A stretch of DNA of 39,911 bases from Gammaproteobacteria bacterium (GTDB taxonomy: Bacteria; Pseudomonadota; Gammaproteobacteria; Enterobacterales; Alteromonadaceae), in NCBI GenBank assembly GCA_013373245.1, contig JABXID010000262.1, forward strand, positions 1 through 39,911, written 5' to 3'. The notes under the pieces were generated by a model that had not been told where the DNA came from, did not search any database, and saw only the letters and a list, made by a program, of their open reading frames with translations. Made by a program: the position numbers and the translations under genes. Positions 9,131 through 17,955 of the stretch are shown piece after piece (position 1 is the first letter of the stretch; every line of letters starts with the position of its first letter).

Positions 9131-10657
9131 ATGAGATCATTATTTAGTTCTGTGGTCGTGGCACTTTTTGTGGCGGGCTGCAATCTGCAAAACGACACGG
9201 ACTCACAAACGCAATCCACTTTTTCAGTTTCTGTCGCCATAGAAAACGCCTGTGGTTCGGTTACGCCAAACCCAAATGCGTACTTTATTGTCCACAATGA
9301 CGATTTTTCCACCAAAGAGTTTGTCTATGCCAATCGCGATGGCTTTATTGAATATACATCACCAAATGCTTCAGAAACTATCTCCCTAGTTAGAGAAGCT
9401 AAGGTGCTCACCCAACCTAAAGTTGAGATCACGACTTATACAGACATTCAACCCAAAGACTTAGGCGTAATAATTCAAACCTCGGCGACCGTCGAAAACT
9501 GTATTTGCAGTGACTACGACATGAGTGTAATTTTTCCTGAGGAGGTTAATTTTGATGACAACAGTGTTGCCGAGTCAGTCGAATGGCGAGCAAAAGACAA
9601 AGGTCAATTAAAAGCTGACGGTTCTGCTAAATATCTAACATACAACGAAGTTCAGTTTCAAAACTTCGAATATTGCGTTAACAATGTCAATGAGCCCCAA
9701 ATGTTTTCAGCCTCAACAAACGTTGATATTAGTTCGTGGAGGACAAAACGAAATGAGAAATATTTAGGATATGTATTGTCACCTAGGCCACCAGAGTCAA
9801 TTTCAGCGTCTATTTCGACCACTGAAAAATCTCTATCATTTACAGATTACGAGCACAACCCAACCTCAGTCGGAGACTTATGTGCCCCCTTCGACACAAA
9901 GTTTCAATATTCAACATTGATCAATGAGATGTGGTTGGATGCGGCACAACACAGTTTTAGTAACAATAAGGTCTATAACAATGAAAGTGTTAGCTTATTT
10001 GAATTGCCAGAAGCACAAAAATACAAAGCGTCATTATTCACGCTTATTAATTTAAACCGCCCTTCTGAGACAAACTACAATACTTTTGCTAGTGCTAAGA
10101 CTACGACATTTTACGATTCAGCAAAGCACAACATATATCAATCACTCAATCAGCACAGTGGCTTAGATATAAACACTTTGTTTGCTGAAGCCAACGAAAG
10201 TTACGACTTAACGGAGCACAATTTCGACACACTTGTTGTGTCTTTTTCTAAATTTGACAGTGAATTACCTGACTATCTAAATGTAGCGACTTTAGAATGG
10301 AAAATCATCGCCCCTGCGGCGGGTACTGCGTTGAATCTTTCAAACATGCAGCTCGATTTAGCTTCTGATATCCATCAGCAAGTCCCATCACTGACATTTT
10401 CTCCCTTACATTTGAAAATCTCAGCTGTGGATTTTAGTTGGGTGAACGATTACCAAGAGAGTATCGACTATTTGGAGGTTTTGGCCCCAGAGGTTGCAAG
10501 CTCGAAAGTTTTAGACTTAGGTGATCATTCATATATCAATGAACTGACCGTTTGGACACAACTCTTTGATGTGAACTTTGATACCAGTGACGCAATCACG
10601 TTTAAACAACTTTGGCGGGAAGGATACGAATTCGAGGATGGATTTGTTTGTTATTAG
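9131..10657 (+). CDS. lipoprotein of unknown function
   Basis: 508 residues, start supported by a good AAGGAG seven bases before the ATG. The signal peptide MRSLFSSVVVALFVAGC ends in a lipobox (AGC, Cys 17). I do not recognise the rest. The first ~120 residues look like a small beta-sandwich with paired cysteines (ENCICSDY). The remainder is mixed, rich in Asn, Ser and aromatics, with no obvious catalytic motif. It stands alone: 176 bases separate it from the GH50 gene before it, the gene after it is on the other strand, and unlike nearly all other units here its upstream region has no TTGTTAACAA-type site. It is followed directly by a hairpin and the stub of a lost GH16 gene, so it may have entered the locus by rearrangement (inference). 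Confidence 0.7.
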   Translation: MRSLFSSVVVALFVAGCNLQNDTDSQTQSTFSVSVAIENACGSVTPNPNAYFIVHNDDFSTKEFVYANRDGFIEYTSPNASETISLVREAKVLTQPKVEITTYTDIQPKDLGVIIQTSATVENCICSDYDMSVIFPEEVNFDDNSVAESVEWRAKDKGQLKADGSAKYLTYNEVQFQNFEYCVNNVNEPQMFSASTNVDISSWRTKRNEKYLGYVLSPRPPESISASISTTEKSLSFTDYEHNPTSVGDLCAPFDTKFQYSTLINEMWLDAAQHSFSNNKVYNNESVSLFELPEAQKYKASLFTLINLNRPSETNYNTFASAKTTTFYDSAKHNIYQSLNQHSGLDINTLFAEANESYDLTEHNFDTLVVSFSKFDSELPDYLNVATLEWKIIAPAAGTALNLSNMQLDLASDIHQQVPSLTFSPLHLKISAVDFSWVNDYQESIDYLEVLAPEVASSKVLDLGDHSYINELTVWTQLFDVNFDTSDAITFKQLWREGYEFEDGFVCY

Positions 10658-10662
10658 TTACG

Positions 10663-10705
10663 AGTTGCTAGGTAATTCCTGAATTTTGGAAACGACCTAG
10701 CAACT
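10663..10705. repeat. 11-base perfect inverted repeat (hairpin)
   Basis: AGTTGCTAGGT (10663-10673) and ACCTAGCAACT (10695-10705) with a 21-base loop, six bases after the stop of the unknown lipoprotein. The right arm ends exactly where similarity to the GH16 3' end begins (10706). No T-run follows. Confidence 0.7.
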
Positions 10706-10753
10706 ACAGCTTATGTGGATTGGGTAAGAACTTGGACGTTGGAGAATAACTAA
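10706..10753 (+). pseudogene. 3' stub of a degraded GH16 gene
   Basis: Reading from 10706 gives TAYVDWVRTWTLENN then stop. The intact GH16 gene ends TAYVDWVRTWKLED then stop (3055-3099). The two DNA stretches are also nearly the same base for base over the shared codons. In frame, only about 11 further codons precede it before a stop at 10673-10675, so no GH16 catalytic region remains. It is a fragment left by deletion, recombination or insertion of the preceding gene. Confidence 0.75.
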
Positions 10754-10784
10754 AGCCTAATTTTTATAAACGTCTATTTTAAGC

Positions 10785-10822
10785 TGAACAGGTATTCAAA
10801 CCGTCGTTTAAGTACCTGTTCA
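10785..10822 (-). terminator. strong hairpin at the end of the six-gene operon
   Basis: Ten-pair perfect arms TGAACAGGTA (10785-10794) and TACCTGTTCA (10813-10822), with an inner AAAC/GTTT stem, lie 22 bases past the sulfatase stop on the minus strand. No clear T-run follows on either strand, so termination is uncertain; it may protect the 3' end of the operon mRNA. Confidence 0.5.
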
Positions 10823-10843
10823 AAGCACTAAATCTGTCTATTT

Positions 10844-12298
10844 TTACTGTTTGGATGCCGGGCTTTTAATAGGCATTTTCGCCTTTGAATCTGTTAACCA
10901 TTGATTAAACTTCTTCTTCAATTGTTTCGTTAACTTAGGTTTTGCATTAGCTAAATCATTAGATTCATACGGATCATCTGCCAAATTATACAACTCAACA
11001 GAGTCGTCGTCGTACCATTGGATTAACTTGAATTGATTACTGATCACTGCACCACCCAAGCGGTTTTTCGCATGCCATGCATAGTTGGGATAGTGAAAGA
11101 ATATTGCATCACGTTGTAACGACCCAGTATTAGTAAGTAGTGGCAATAAACTCTCCCCCTCTAACGGAATGTCCTTTGGAACTGCAGCACTCGCCACATC
11201 TAAGAATGTTGGGAAAAAATCGGTGTTAATTACGGTTTCAGCTTGAGTACTGTCAGCTTCTATTTTACCAGGCCACTTGATGATCAATGGAACTCTTACC
11301 CCTCCTTCATAAGGCCACCCCTTGCCAAATTGTAAACCACCATTATCCGCCAATTTCCAAACTCCACCATTGTCAGAGGTAAATACGACTAAGGTATCTT
11401 GAGCCAAGTTCAAGTTTTTAAGAGACTTAAGTACCTTTCCAACTGAAGTGTCCATAGCCTCAATCATCGCTGCGTAAACTGGCAACCCAACGTTCTTACC
11501 TTCATTACTGCGCTGCTCATATTTAGCCAATAAATCCGCTGGCGCCTTTAAAGGTGAGTGCACTAAATAATTCCACATTACCGCCAAAAACGGACTCTTT
11601 TTATCTTTTTGTTCACTCATGAACGACACAACTTCATCAACTAATCGTGTGGGCAGATACTCGCCTTTTTCACCATCAGTAATATATGGATTTTTATACG
11701 GAGACCACCACGAAGGCGGACCACCAAATGCACCACCACCTATGTTGACATCAAATCCTTGCGCCTCAGGTAAAGTAGATGGATCGGTCACTTTTGCGCT
11801 ATTACTTTGAATCAACGATAAATGCCATTTACCAAAAAATCCCGTGGCATACCCCTGCTCTTTTAGTACTTCAGCAAAAGTAACGGCACTGTTAGGCAAC
11901 GACAAGGCGGTTTCTGCATCTAACCAAACAGCTTTCTCTGGCGCAAAGTGCTGACGAGAAATATGGTTGGTTAACCCTAAGCGTGCTGGCGATATACCTG
12001 TGATTGCGCCTGCTCTTGAAGGAGAGCAAACTGGTGCGCTGGCATAAGCATTTGTAAACAACATACCTTGTTTGGCTAATTGGTCTAAATTAGGCGTATC
12101 TATGTCTCGCTCACCATACGCTCCTATATCATGCCAGCCTAAATCGTCTACCATAATAAACAAAATATTTGGACGTTCACTGCTCGACACTTCCAGTGAC
12201 TGTCCTGACACTTGCTCTTTTTGAATTCCATTACCGCAACTCCCTAATAACAACGATATTAGTGCTGCACTTATAATTTGAAACTTTAAATTCATCAT
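10844..12298 (-). CDS. type I (FGly) sulfatase, lipoprotein
   Basis: 484 residues; signal ends in a lipobox-like LLLGSC. The alkaline-phosphatase-fold sulfatase core is clear: RPNILFIMVDDLGW carries the metal-binding Asp pair, C91-S-P-S-R is the formylglycine signature with the maturation Cys, and later FTSDNGG and a GGVRVPLIIKWPGK segment complete the site. It would remove sulfate from galactan oligosaccharides in the periplasm or at the membrane. It is the last gene of the minus-strand operon starting at 19827, 17 bases after the glycosidase gene. Sub-family and regiospecificity cannot be told by eye. The Cys-type signature needs a maturase, which is not in this window. Two adjacent Met codons are possible starts. 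Confidence 0.93.
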   Translation of the reverse strand: MMNLKFQIISAALISLLLGSCGNGIQKEQVSGQSLEVSSSERPNILFIMVDDLGWHDIGAYGERDIDTPNLDQLAKQGMLFTNAYASAPVCSPSRAGAITGISPARLGLTNHISRQHFAPEKAVWLDAETALSLPNSAVTFAEVLKEQGYATGFFGKWHLSLIQSNSAKVTDPSTLPEAQGFDVNIGGGAFGGPPSWWSPYKNPYITDGEKGEYLPTRLVDEVVSFMSEQKDKKSPFLAVMWNYLVHSPLKAPADLLAKYEQRSNEGKNVGLPVYAAMIEAMDTSVGKVLKSLKNLNLAQDTLVVFTSDNGGVWKLADNGGLQFGKGWPYEGGVRVPLIIKWPGKIEADSTQAETVINTDFFPTFLDVASAAVPKDIPLEGESLLPLLTNTGSLQRDAIFFHYPNYAWHAKNRLGGAVISNQFKLIQWYDDDSVELYNLADDPYESNDLANAKPKLTKQLKKKFNQWLTDSKAKMPIKSPASKQ

Positions 12299-12315
12299 GT
12301 TTATTTTAAATCCTT

Positions 12316-14160
12316 TTATTTGCGTTTTATCAAAATAACCCAGTCTTTATTTGGAGTACTTGGCGCTTCTCCCAAACTTTTTTCATGCCGGATCCAAAAG
12401 TGCTTAAAAGGCTGGTCTTGTATCAGCGCTGTTACCGAGCCCTGCTGCAAGCTACCGCCATTTCTTGGATCAAACCATCGAACGCTATAATTTGCAGGCT
12501 CTCCCGGTAACTTTAAAGACACGCCTTTAGATGCATCTTTGGTGTACAACACGTAGAACTCTTTATCTTTTGCCAGTACCCATGCATTACTGGCGTAATT
12601 ATCTTGATTACGAGCACCGGGTAAGTCCAAATTAGCCATGTTGAAGAAGTCGATTGCATGTTTTGCTTGTTGCCAGAACTTATCGCGAGTGCGCCAATCT
12701 TGTGCCGTCAGATCCGAGTGTTCATTTTTGTAGCCAAAATACCATTCTGTGCCCCAAGCACCTGCGGTTAACGCTCCCCACAAGCCATTGCTTCTGGCAT
12801 CAAAGTGTTCCGGGTTAAGTTCGTCAGACCGAAGCGCATATTCAGCATCTCCCGGTTCATCGACAGCAATCGCTAATGGCCGTCCGTTATTTACCGGCCA
12901 ATCGCGCAGTTTGATCACGGCCCCATGTATTTGAGAAAAATCAGGCGAAGATGTTTGCACCGAAGCTCCTGTGTAATGGCTGCCAGTTGCGGCGATATCA
13001 TGAAAGTACTGACCATTGTGAATGACTCTGTGGTGCTGATACGGATCGTTTTGCTTAAAGTACTGAGCCATCGCCAAACGTTCAGAAGTCGTTTGCGGTG
13101 GTGTCGGCGGGTTTGGATGCCATTCGCCATTTTCTTCACCTAAATTCCAATTCAGCGCTAAGTGATGACCAAATCGTGCAATAAGCTCTCGATAATACAA
13201 TTTGCGTTCGAGTCCCATACCGCCGTTGTCTAACAACCCTTGGTTCTCAACTTCTTGAGTTTTAAAGTGCAGAAATATGCCGTTTTTCTGTGCATGTTCA
13301 AATACTACTTCCCACTGCGCCAGTTTGGATACATCAAAGCGAAGATGATCTTTATTATCGACGTAAGGAAATACATTCTGATCGTCGCCAACGATATTGA
13401 GGGTTAAAAAAGACATTGAGTTCATGCCTTTGCTCGCAAGATAGTTGACCGCGCCAATAAGCCCTTTGCCTTTGCCCTCTTGCCATGTCGGGTCGCCGTC
13501 TTTCCAATCTTGAACATGTGGCTGCCATTTTTTTACCAAATGATCTTTAAAACCATCGTTGTGGTACGTGCCGTCAAAATCGGCGTAAGATAACAGGTTT
13601 TCAGGAGAGTCAGGCCCGGCTTTAATAAAGTAACCTCCACTTTCTGCAAATCTCAGGTAGGGTTGATTAACATATTGTAGACGCCCTTTGGCGCGAAAGT
13701 CCGGTGCGGTTTTGTCGGTAGGTGAAATGTTAAAAGTCCCTGTTTGATTATCCATAAAACCGGCGCTTAAACCTGTATTATTGGTTACAGAAACCGCAAC
13801 ATAATTACCTTTTATAAAACTTGCTTGCCATTGCCATTCACCGATTTCATCAGGACTAAAATGCACTCGCCATTTATTACCACCCGTTGCGCTTGTTTGT
13901 TCGGCATTGCCATCAGCAGCAAAATATCCCGGCACCTTATACGATTTTTTAGTTTGTTGGTGAGTAAACGTGACATTAAGTTTATAGTTTACAAATGGGT
14001 TGTATTCATCGTCTTCCGATGCATCTGGTCCATCGAACTGAAACGTAACTTTATGCCATTTTTTTAATTCACCTATCAACTTAACGTCAGTGCTTGCATT
14101 AACGCTACCGATGACCACAAATAAGCTAATAATTAGCCCTTTAATTATGTTGTTACCCAT
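12316..14160 (-). CDS. putative glycoside hydrolase, DUF5060 N-terminal domain plus TIM barrel
   Basis: 614 residues, signal peptide MGNNIIKGLIISLFVVIGSVNA. An N-terminal beta-sandwich of DUF5060 type (KWHKVTFQFDGP, NPF, KWRVHFSPDEIGEWQW; residues ~30-145) is followed by a DUF4038-like barrel. Candidate catalytic acids are E342 or E343 in LNWNLGEEN and E435 in AVDEPGD. The C-terminal ~90 residues resemble the collagen-binding-like cap of this group (VRWFDPRNGG). Known relatives include glycosidases on complex plant and algal glycans, but the substrate here is not determinable; sulfated or oxidised galactan fragments are plausible from context. Good AAAGGA Shine-Dalgarno. Fifth gene of the six-gene operon, 20 bases after ThuA. 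Confidence 0.8.
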   Translation of the reverse strand: MGNNIIKGLIISLFVVIGSVNASTDVKLIGELKKWHKVTFQFDGPDASEDDEYNPFVNYKLNVTFTHQQTKKSYKVPGYFAADGNAEQTSATGGNKWRVHFSPDEIGEWQWQASFIKGNYVAVSVTNNTGLSAGFMDNQTGTFNISPTDKTAPDFRAKGRLQYVNQPYLRFAESGGYFIKAGPDSPENLLSYADFDGTYHNDGFKDHLVKKWQPHVQDWKDGDPTWQEGKGKGLIGAVNYLASKGMNSMSFLTLNIVGDDQNVFPYVDNKDHLRFDVSKLAQWEVVFEHAQKNGIFLHFKTQEVENQGLLDNGGMGLERKLYYRELIARFGHHLALNWNLGEENGEWHPNPPTPPQTTSERLAMAQYFKQNDPYQHHRVIHNGQYFHDIAATGSHYTGASVQTSSPDFSQIHGAVIKLRDWPVNNGRPLAIAVDEPGDAEYALRSDELNPEHFDARSNGLWGALTAGAWGTEWYFGYKNEHSDLTAQDWRTRDKFWQQAKHAIDFFNMANLDLPGARNQDNYASNAWVLAKDKEFYVLYTKDASKGVSLKLPGEPANYSVRWFDPRNGGSLQQGSVTALIQDQPFKHFWIRHEKSLGEAPSTPNKDWVILIKRK

Positions 14161-14180
14161 AATCTATTCCTTTGTTCTTA

Positions 14181-15107
14181 TTATTGTTTGGATACTCTGC
14201 CAGTTGCAGCCCACTCAACTCCGCGGCGCATGACCTTTATAAAGTTTTCATCCTTATAAACCTCAACACCATGGCCTAGCGTGGTATGAAACACTCTCCC
14301 TCGGTGATATCGAATGGTCATGTGCACAGGCTCGTGGCGTCCAAATCCGTTAAACTTTTTATCGTCGTAGGCACTTGCCAACACAGTTAAGTTCTGTGCA
14401 GGACCTCTTAAACGGTTATAAAGTTCATCTTTGCTATGTTGCCAAGAATTGGGCAAACCTCGAGTAATTGGGTGGGGTTGACGCTGTTGAATTACGAACT
14501 GATGCTGGTGACCATGACCACCACCGTTTCCTACTGTATAGTCACGCTGTAGATGACCTGCATCATCAAAATAAACATAAGGGCCGTCTTTTTCATTACG
14601 TCCCCCCCAACCTCCAAGTCCGGTCATTAGGTTGTATTCTTGCCAATTAGGAAACGAATTATTGGCGGCGTGAACCGCAACAAAACCACCGCCATTTTGC
14701 ATATATTGCTCAAATGCTTGCTGAGTCTCAGTTGGCCAAGGCGCTGCATTCCAGCCGAAATTAGAGATCACAACATCGTAATTACTAAAATTTGGCGAAA
14801 AGCTTTCATCGGTTTCAGGTTGTTTTAAAGCAACATGTGTACGACCATCCATCGCAGGGAATTGAGCCAACAGCTTGTCACCCATCCACGTTTTAGCGGT
14901 GCGATAAACATCGACTTCAAATTTACCGCTTTCTTGTAAAAACAATTTCATCATGTGCGTGGTTTGTGGCCAAACAAAGTGATTGTTTTGTCCATCTACG
15001 ATTAACACACGAATAGCTTTGTTTTCCGCTAAAGACGAGCCCTGCATTGAAGATTGGCAAGCAGCCAATCCCAATATTGAAAAAAAGAACAGTGCTAATG
15101 TTTTCAT
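14181..15107 (-). CDS. ThuA-domain lipoprotein
   Basis: 308 residues, lipobox LAAC (Cys ~17). The rest is one ThuA domain of the class I glutamine-amidotransferase-like fold: IRVLIVDGQNNHFVWPQTTHMMK at the start, YDVVISNFGWN, GGGFVAVHAANNSF, HPITRGLP and GRVFHTTLGHG near the end. ThuA proteins occur in trehalose/sucrose gene clusters in which sugars are converted to 3-keto forms; their reaction is not firmly established. Here it lies nine bases after the beta-propeller gene, with a cytochrome c further upstream, so a role in handling an oxidised sugar is plausible (inference). Confidence 0.88.
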   Translation of the reverse strand: MKTLALFFFSILGLAACQSSMQGSSLAENKAIRVLIVDGQNNHFVWPQTTHMMKLFLQESGKFEVDVYRTAKTWMGDKLLAQFPAMDGRTHVALKQPETDESFSPNFSNYDVVISNFGWNAAPWPTETQQAFEQYMQNGGGFVAVHAANNSFPNWQEYNLMTGLGGWGGRNEKDGPYVYFDDAGHLQRDYTVGNGGGHGHQHQFVIQQRQPHPITRGLPNSWQHSKDELYNRLRGPAQNLTVLASAYDDKKFNGFGRHEPVHMTIRYHRGRVFHTTLGHGVEVYKDENFIKVMRRGVEWAATGRVSKQ

Positions 15108-15116
15108 ACATCACCG

Positions 15117-16580
15117 TTACTTAATCAGTTCATTCAGGGTGTAATACACTTTCTCAACGCTAACATGGCGACCATTCACATCTTTAAGACCAGGAAAGTC
15201 TATTTGCACGACTTTATCCGCTGCGAGCGGCAGCGCTATATCAATCGATTTTTTATCATTGCTTAGCGAAATGTTACTGATAGATAACTGAGTTAACTCT
15301 TTTTTCGGTGAGCCGTAATTGCCTGAATAATGATAATGCCAAGATTGCGCTGATAAGCTTTCAGACGTCGCAGTCGAAGCGTCTAATGCTTCCGTAAAGG
15401 TCAATTTAAACCCTGTTTTAGTCAACTTAATATCAAGCAGTTCAAACGGATTAGTTCCGTCCCAAACAACTTTTTCTAATCCAAATGGTTTACCGCCTTG
15501 CGCGCCCCAACCTCTCGCGGTTTGCCCAATCCACAGCTGACCATTAACGTCAAATTCAGCACGAATATTGCCGCTTTGAAATTTATTCATAAAGTTAATA
15601 ACTGCGCCTTGGTATTTGCCGTTAACTTTATCTAACAACACTCGGAATACGTTGGACTGCGTTTGGTCACCAATAAATATCTGCCCCTCAAATGGACCAA
15701 ACTTGCCGTTGCTTGTATTCCACTCTGGATTGCCTGGCGAATTAGCGACCTCAACATGCGGTATCCAAACCACAGGTTTTTCACTCATCGCCTCTAGGGT
15801 TTCTAACGATAGGTTTTGCACTTTCTCTTTGGTAAAACCCTCTATTTCAATTAATGAAACGGGATGACCATAAAACCGTCCTTCTTGTAGTAGGTGCATT
15901 TTGGATGTTGGTACCCAATCCCCTTGATTGTCAGTAAAGAAAATCTCGCCCTTTGGACTGGCACCAATTCCCGCCGGAGAGCGCAGTCCATGTGCGTACG
16001 GTGAGTATTTACCTTTAGAATTGACTTTAAAAGCAAAACCACGGTGACCACCAGCGGTTCCCATCGCGCCCATGGTAAATGCGTCAGGGTTATTGTGACT
16101 AAGATTCAACGTGCCGTATAAGTTTCCTGCTTTGTCCTTTACTGGCCCAAAAGTGAATTCATGATAGTTGTCATGAAATTGCCATTCATTAGCAACTGGA
16201 ATATAAGCGTCTGCGACCCCGTCTTTATCGCTGTCTATCAAGCGCGTTAACTCTGGTTTTTGTGATACTAAAATTGAACCGTCGTCATCCACCAGTAACC
16301 CGGTTGGCTCATGTAAACCTTCAGCAAACTTAGACCACGTATTATTTTTTAAATACCACACTTCTCCTAAACGGGTTGCAACCCAAATAACACCATGTGC
16401 ATCACTGTCTAACCCTGTTACGTGAAAGCGAACATCTTTTGGCGTTTCTACTGTGACAATGTTGTAGCCATCGGGTTTATACTCGTGTGTTGGCGCTTGC
16501 TGAGCCAGTGCGCTATTACAACTTAACAGAGCGGTATAAAGACTGATGCTTAGTGTTGTTATTTTAGTTAGGTTCATCAT
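15117..16580 (-). CDS. secreted beta-propeller protein, sugar dehydrogenase-like
   Basis: 487 residues with signal peptide (to about LAQQ, residue 27). Propeller repeats are visible (GLDSDAHGVIWVATRLGEVWYL, GLLVDDDGSILVSQ, GPVKDKAGNLYGTLN, GLRSPAGIGASPKGEIFFTDNQGDW, FIGDQTQSNVFRV). The last ~110 residues form an Ig-like domain (LTKTGFKLTFTEALD). It resembles propellers linked to heme-binding proteins in Planctomycetes and Verrucomicrobia and PQQ sugar/sorbosone dehydrogenase-like proteins; I see no CxxCH of its own. It sits 18 bases downstream of a cytochrome c gene, so electrons may pass to that cytochrome. The catalytic role is inferred, and it could be a binding protein only. The ATG at 16580 has AGGAAA upstream. 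Confidence 0.78.
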   Translation of the reverse strand: MMNLTKITTLSISLYTALLSCNSALAQQAPTHEYKPDGYNIVTVETPKDVRFHVTGLDSDAHGVIWVATRLGEVWYLKNNTWSKFAEGLHEPTGLLVDDDGSILVSQKPELTRLIDSDKDGVADAYIPVANEWQFHDNYHEFTFGPVKDKAGNLYGTLNLSHNNPDAFTMGAMGTAGGHRGFAFKVNSKGKYSPYAHGLRSPAGIGASPKGEIFFTDNQGDWVPTSKMHLLQEGRFYGHPVSLIEIEGFTKEKVQNLSLETLEAMSEKPVVWIPHVEVANSPGNPEWNTSNGKFGPFEGQIFIGDQTQSNVFRVLLDKVNGKYQGAVINFMNKFQSGNIRAEFDVNGQLWIGQTARGWGAQGGKPFGLEKVVWDGTNPFELLDIKLTKTGFKLTFTEALDASTATSESLSAQSWHYHYSGNYGSPKKELTQLSISNISLSNDKKSIDIALPLAADKVVQIDFPGLKDVNGRHVSVEKVYYTLNELIK

Positions 16581-16598
16581 GATTTCCTGTTGAGACTA

Positions 16599-17912
16599 TT
16601 ACTGTATTTGCGCAGTAATAATTAATTGATTTGTCATCGTTACCGAAGTTTTAAGCTCGGTGATTTTTTTATTGTTAATTGTCCAACTCACTTTTTCTGA
16701 CATTGGCAATGACATAGTGAGTTGATGTTTCGATTCTGATCTGAGATTAAAGTTAATACTGTTATTAGACGAGGACTCGGCAAACATTCGATATACACGA
16801 CCGTCAACTTGATAGGAAAAATGCGGTTCGCCATTCACCAACTGATAACCTAGGTATTTACAACTCGACTCAGTCGCTTGTGCTACTTCCAGTGGGTACT
16901 TAAATACCCACTCACCGAGAGGCAAGCTCGGATCTTCGCCGCGCCCTGCGATGTTAGGACCGATATTCAATAACTCCCCTTGCCACAAACCTACTATTGA
17001 ACAAGATTTGGTATTAAACGCATAATTCATCTTTGAAGGTAAACCTACCGATATACTAAATGGGGGTAATTCATGAATGCGTTTACGTTGAATAACGGTT
17101 TCAGACTCTGCCTTCACCTCATACTTTTTACCTTCAAGAATGGCTTTCGCTCTGGAAGACACCGCAAATAGCTTAACTTTTAAGTCTAACGTTGTACCCA
17201 ACATCACTAAGTTGCGTTGTTGTGGTTTGGTTGTGCCCGAACGGTAGGTAATTCTAAGATGTTGTTTGCCGCGCTTTAATCGCCACGTTGGGTACCAAGG
17301 AGAGCCTGTGCGTTCAACTTGTTCACCATCGACGTACATATTAACTTCGTGAGGAAAGCCCCACTCCAACCAAATTTGCGAGTCGATATCGGTTGGCGCA
17401 TAAAAATCGCCTTCAAACTCGATGAAATAATGCTGAATTTCTGGAATAGAATAATCCGCTAACCCTTTAGGCAAAGAGCCAGTTTTGATCAGTTTATCTT
17501 CGGTGATGTCTTTATCGTTTTCGTCGTCAAGCTGATACAGCTTATAAGTTAAATCACTCCAACCTTCACGTTTCGACAATATATAGGCAACTATCGATTG
17601 CAGCTGAGGCTCTGTAAACACCGCGCCAAACCCCGGCATCCCCGCGTTCATAAATCCTGTTTTTACATTGTTAATAATTTGCGATGGCTTGCTGCCATGA
17701 ACCCACTCAGCATCTTTTAAGTTAAAGCCTGAGCCGCCCGTTAAATCCTTACCATGACACGATGCACATATCTGCTCAAACAAGGTTTGCCCTTGGCTTA
17801 ATACCTCTGGTTGCTGAACTTTGGCGGTGATCATATCGTCAAGCTCAGTTGCACTACCTAAGTTACTGACTACCATCAATATAAAACTAAAACCGATTAC
17901 GAGACGTTTCAT
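16599..17912 (-). CDS. periplasmic cytochrome c with C-terminal beta-sandwich extension
   Basis: 437 residues, signal peptide MKRLVIGFSFILMVVSNLGSA. One class I heme c domain at ~25-115: CASCH (49-53) binds heme, and NAGMPGF supplies the distal Met near residue 93. It is then fused to ~300 residues without a heme motif: a PA14-like or CBM-like beta-sandwich (IEFEGDFYAPTDIDSQIWLEWGFPHEVNMYVDGEQVERTG), then further beta-rich sequence with IVGLWQGEL. Typical small cytochromes stop after the heme domain, so the extension may bind sugar or partner. Probably electron acceptor for the next gene's propeller. GAGGA Shine-Dalgarno supports ATG 17912. It follows the receptor gene by 43 bases in the same operon. 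Confidence 0.87.
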   Translation of the reverse strand: MKRLVIGFSFILMVVSNLGSATELDDMITAKVQQPEVLSQGQTLFEQICASCHGKDLTGGSGFNLKDAEWVHGSKPSQIINNVKTGFMNAGMPGFGAVFTEPQLQSIVAYILSKREGWSDLTYKLYQLDDENDKDITEDKLIKTGSLPKGLADYSIPEIQHYFIEFEGDFYAPTDIDSQIWLEWGFPHEVNMYVDGEQVERTGSPWYPTWRLKRGKQHLRITYRSGTTKPQQRNLVMLGTTLDLKVKLFAVSSRAKAILEGKKYEVKAESETVIQRKRIHELPPFSISVGLPSKMNYAFNTKSCSIVGLWQGELLNIGPNIAGRGEDPSLPLGEWVFKYPLEVAQATESSCKYLGYQLVNGEPHFSYQVDGRVYRMFAESSSNNSINFNLRSESKHQLTMSLPMSEKVSWTINNKKITELKTSVTMTNQLIITAQIQ

Positions 17913-17955
17913 TGCGCTTCCTCACATATGCCTTAATTAATTAGTTGAAATCAAC

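Noticed and set aside
12749-13143. Plus-strand reading frames opposite the DUF5060 glycosidase
   Set aside because: They are out-of-frame shadows of a well-supported minus-strand gene, without Shine-Dalgarno or recognisable protein features.
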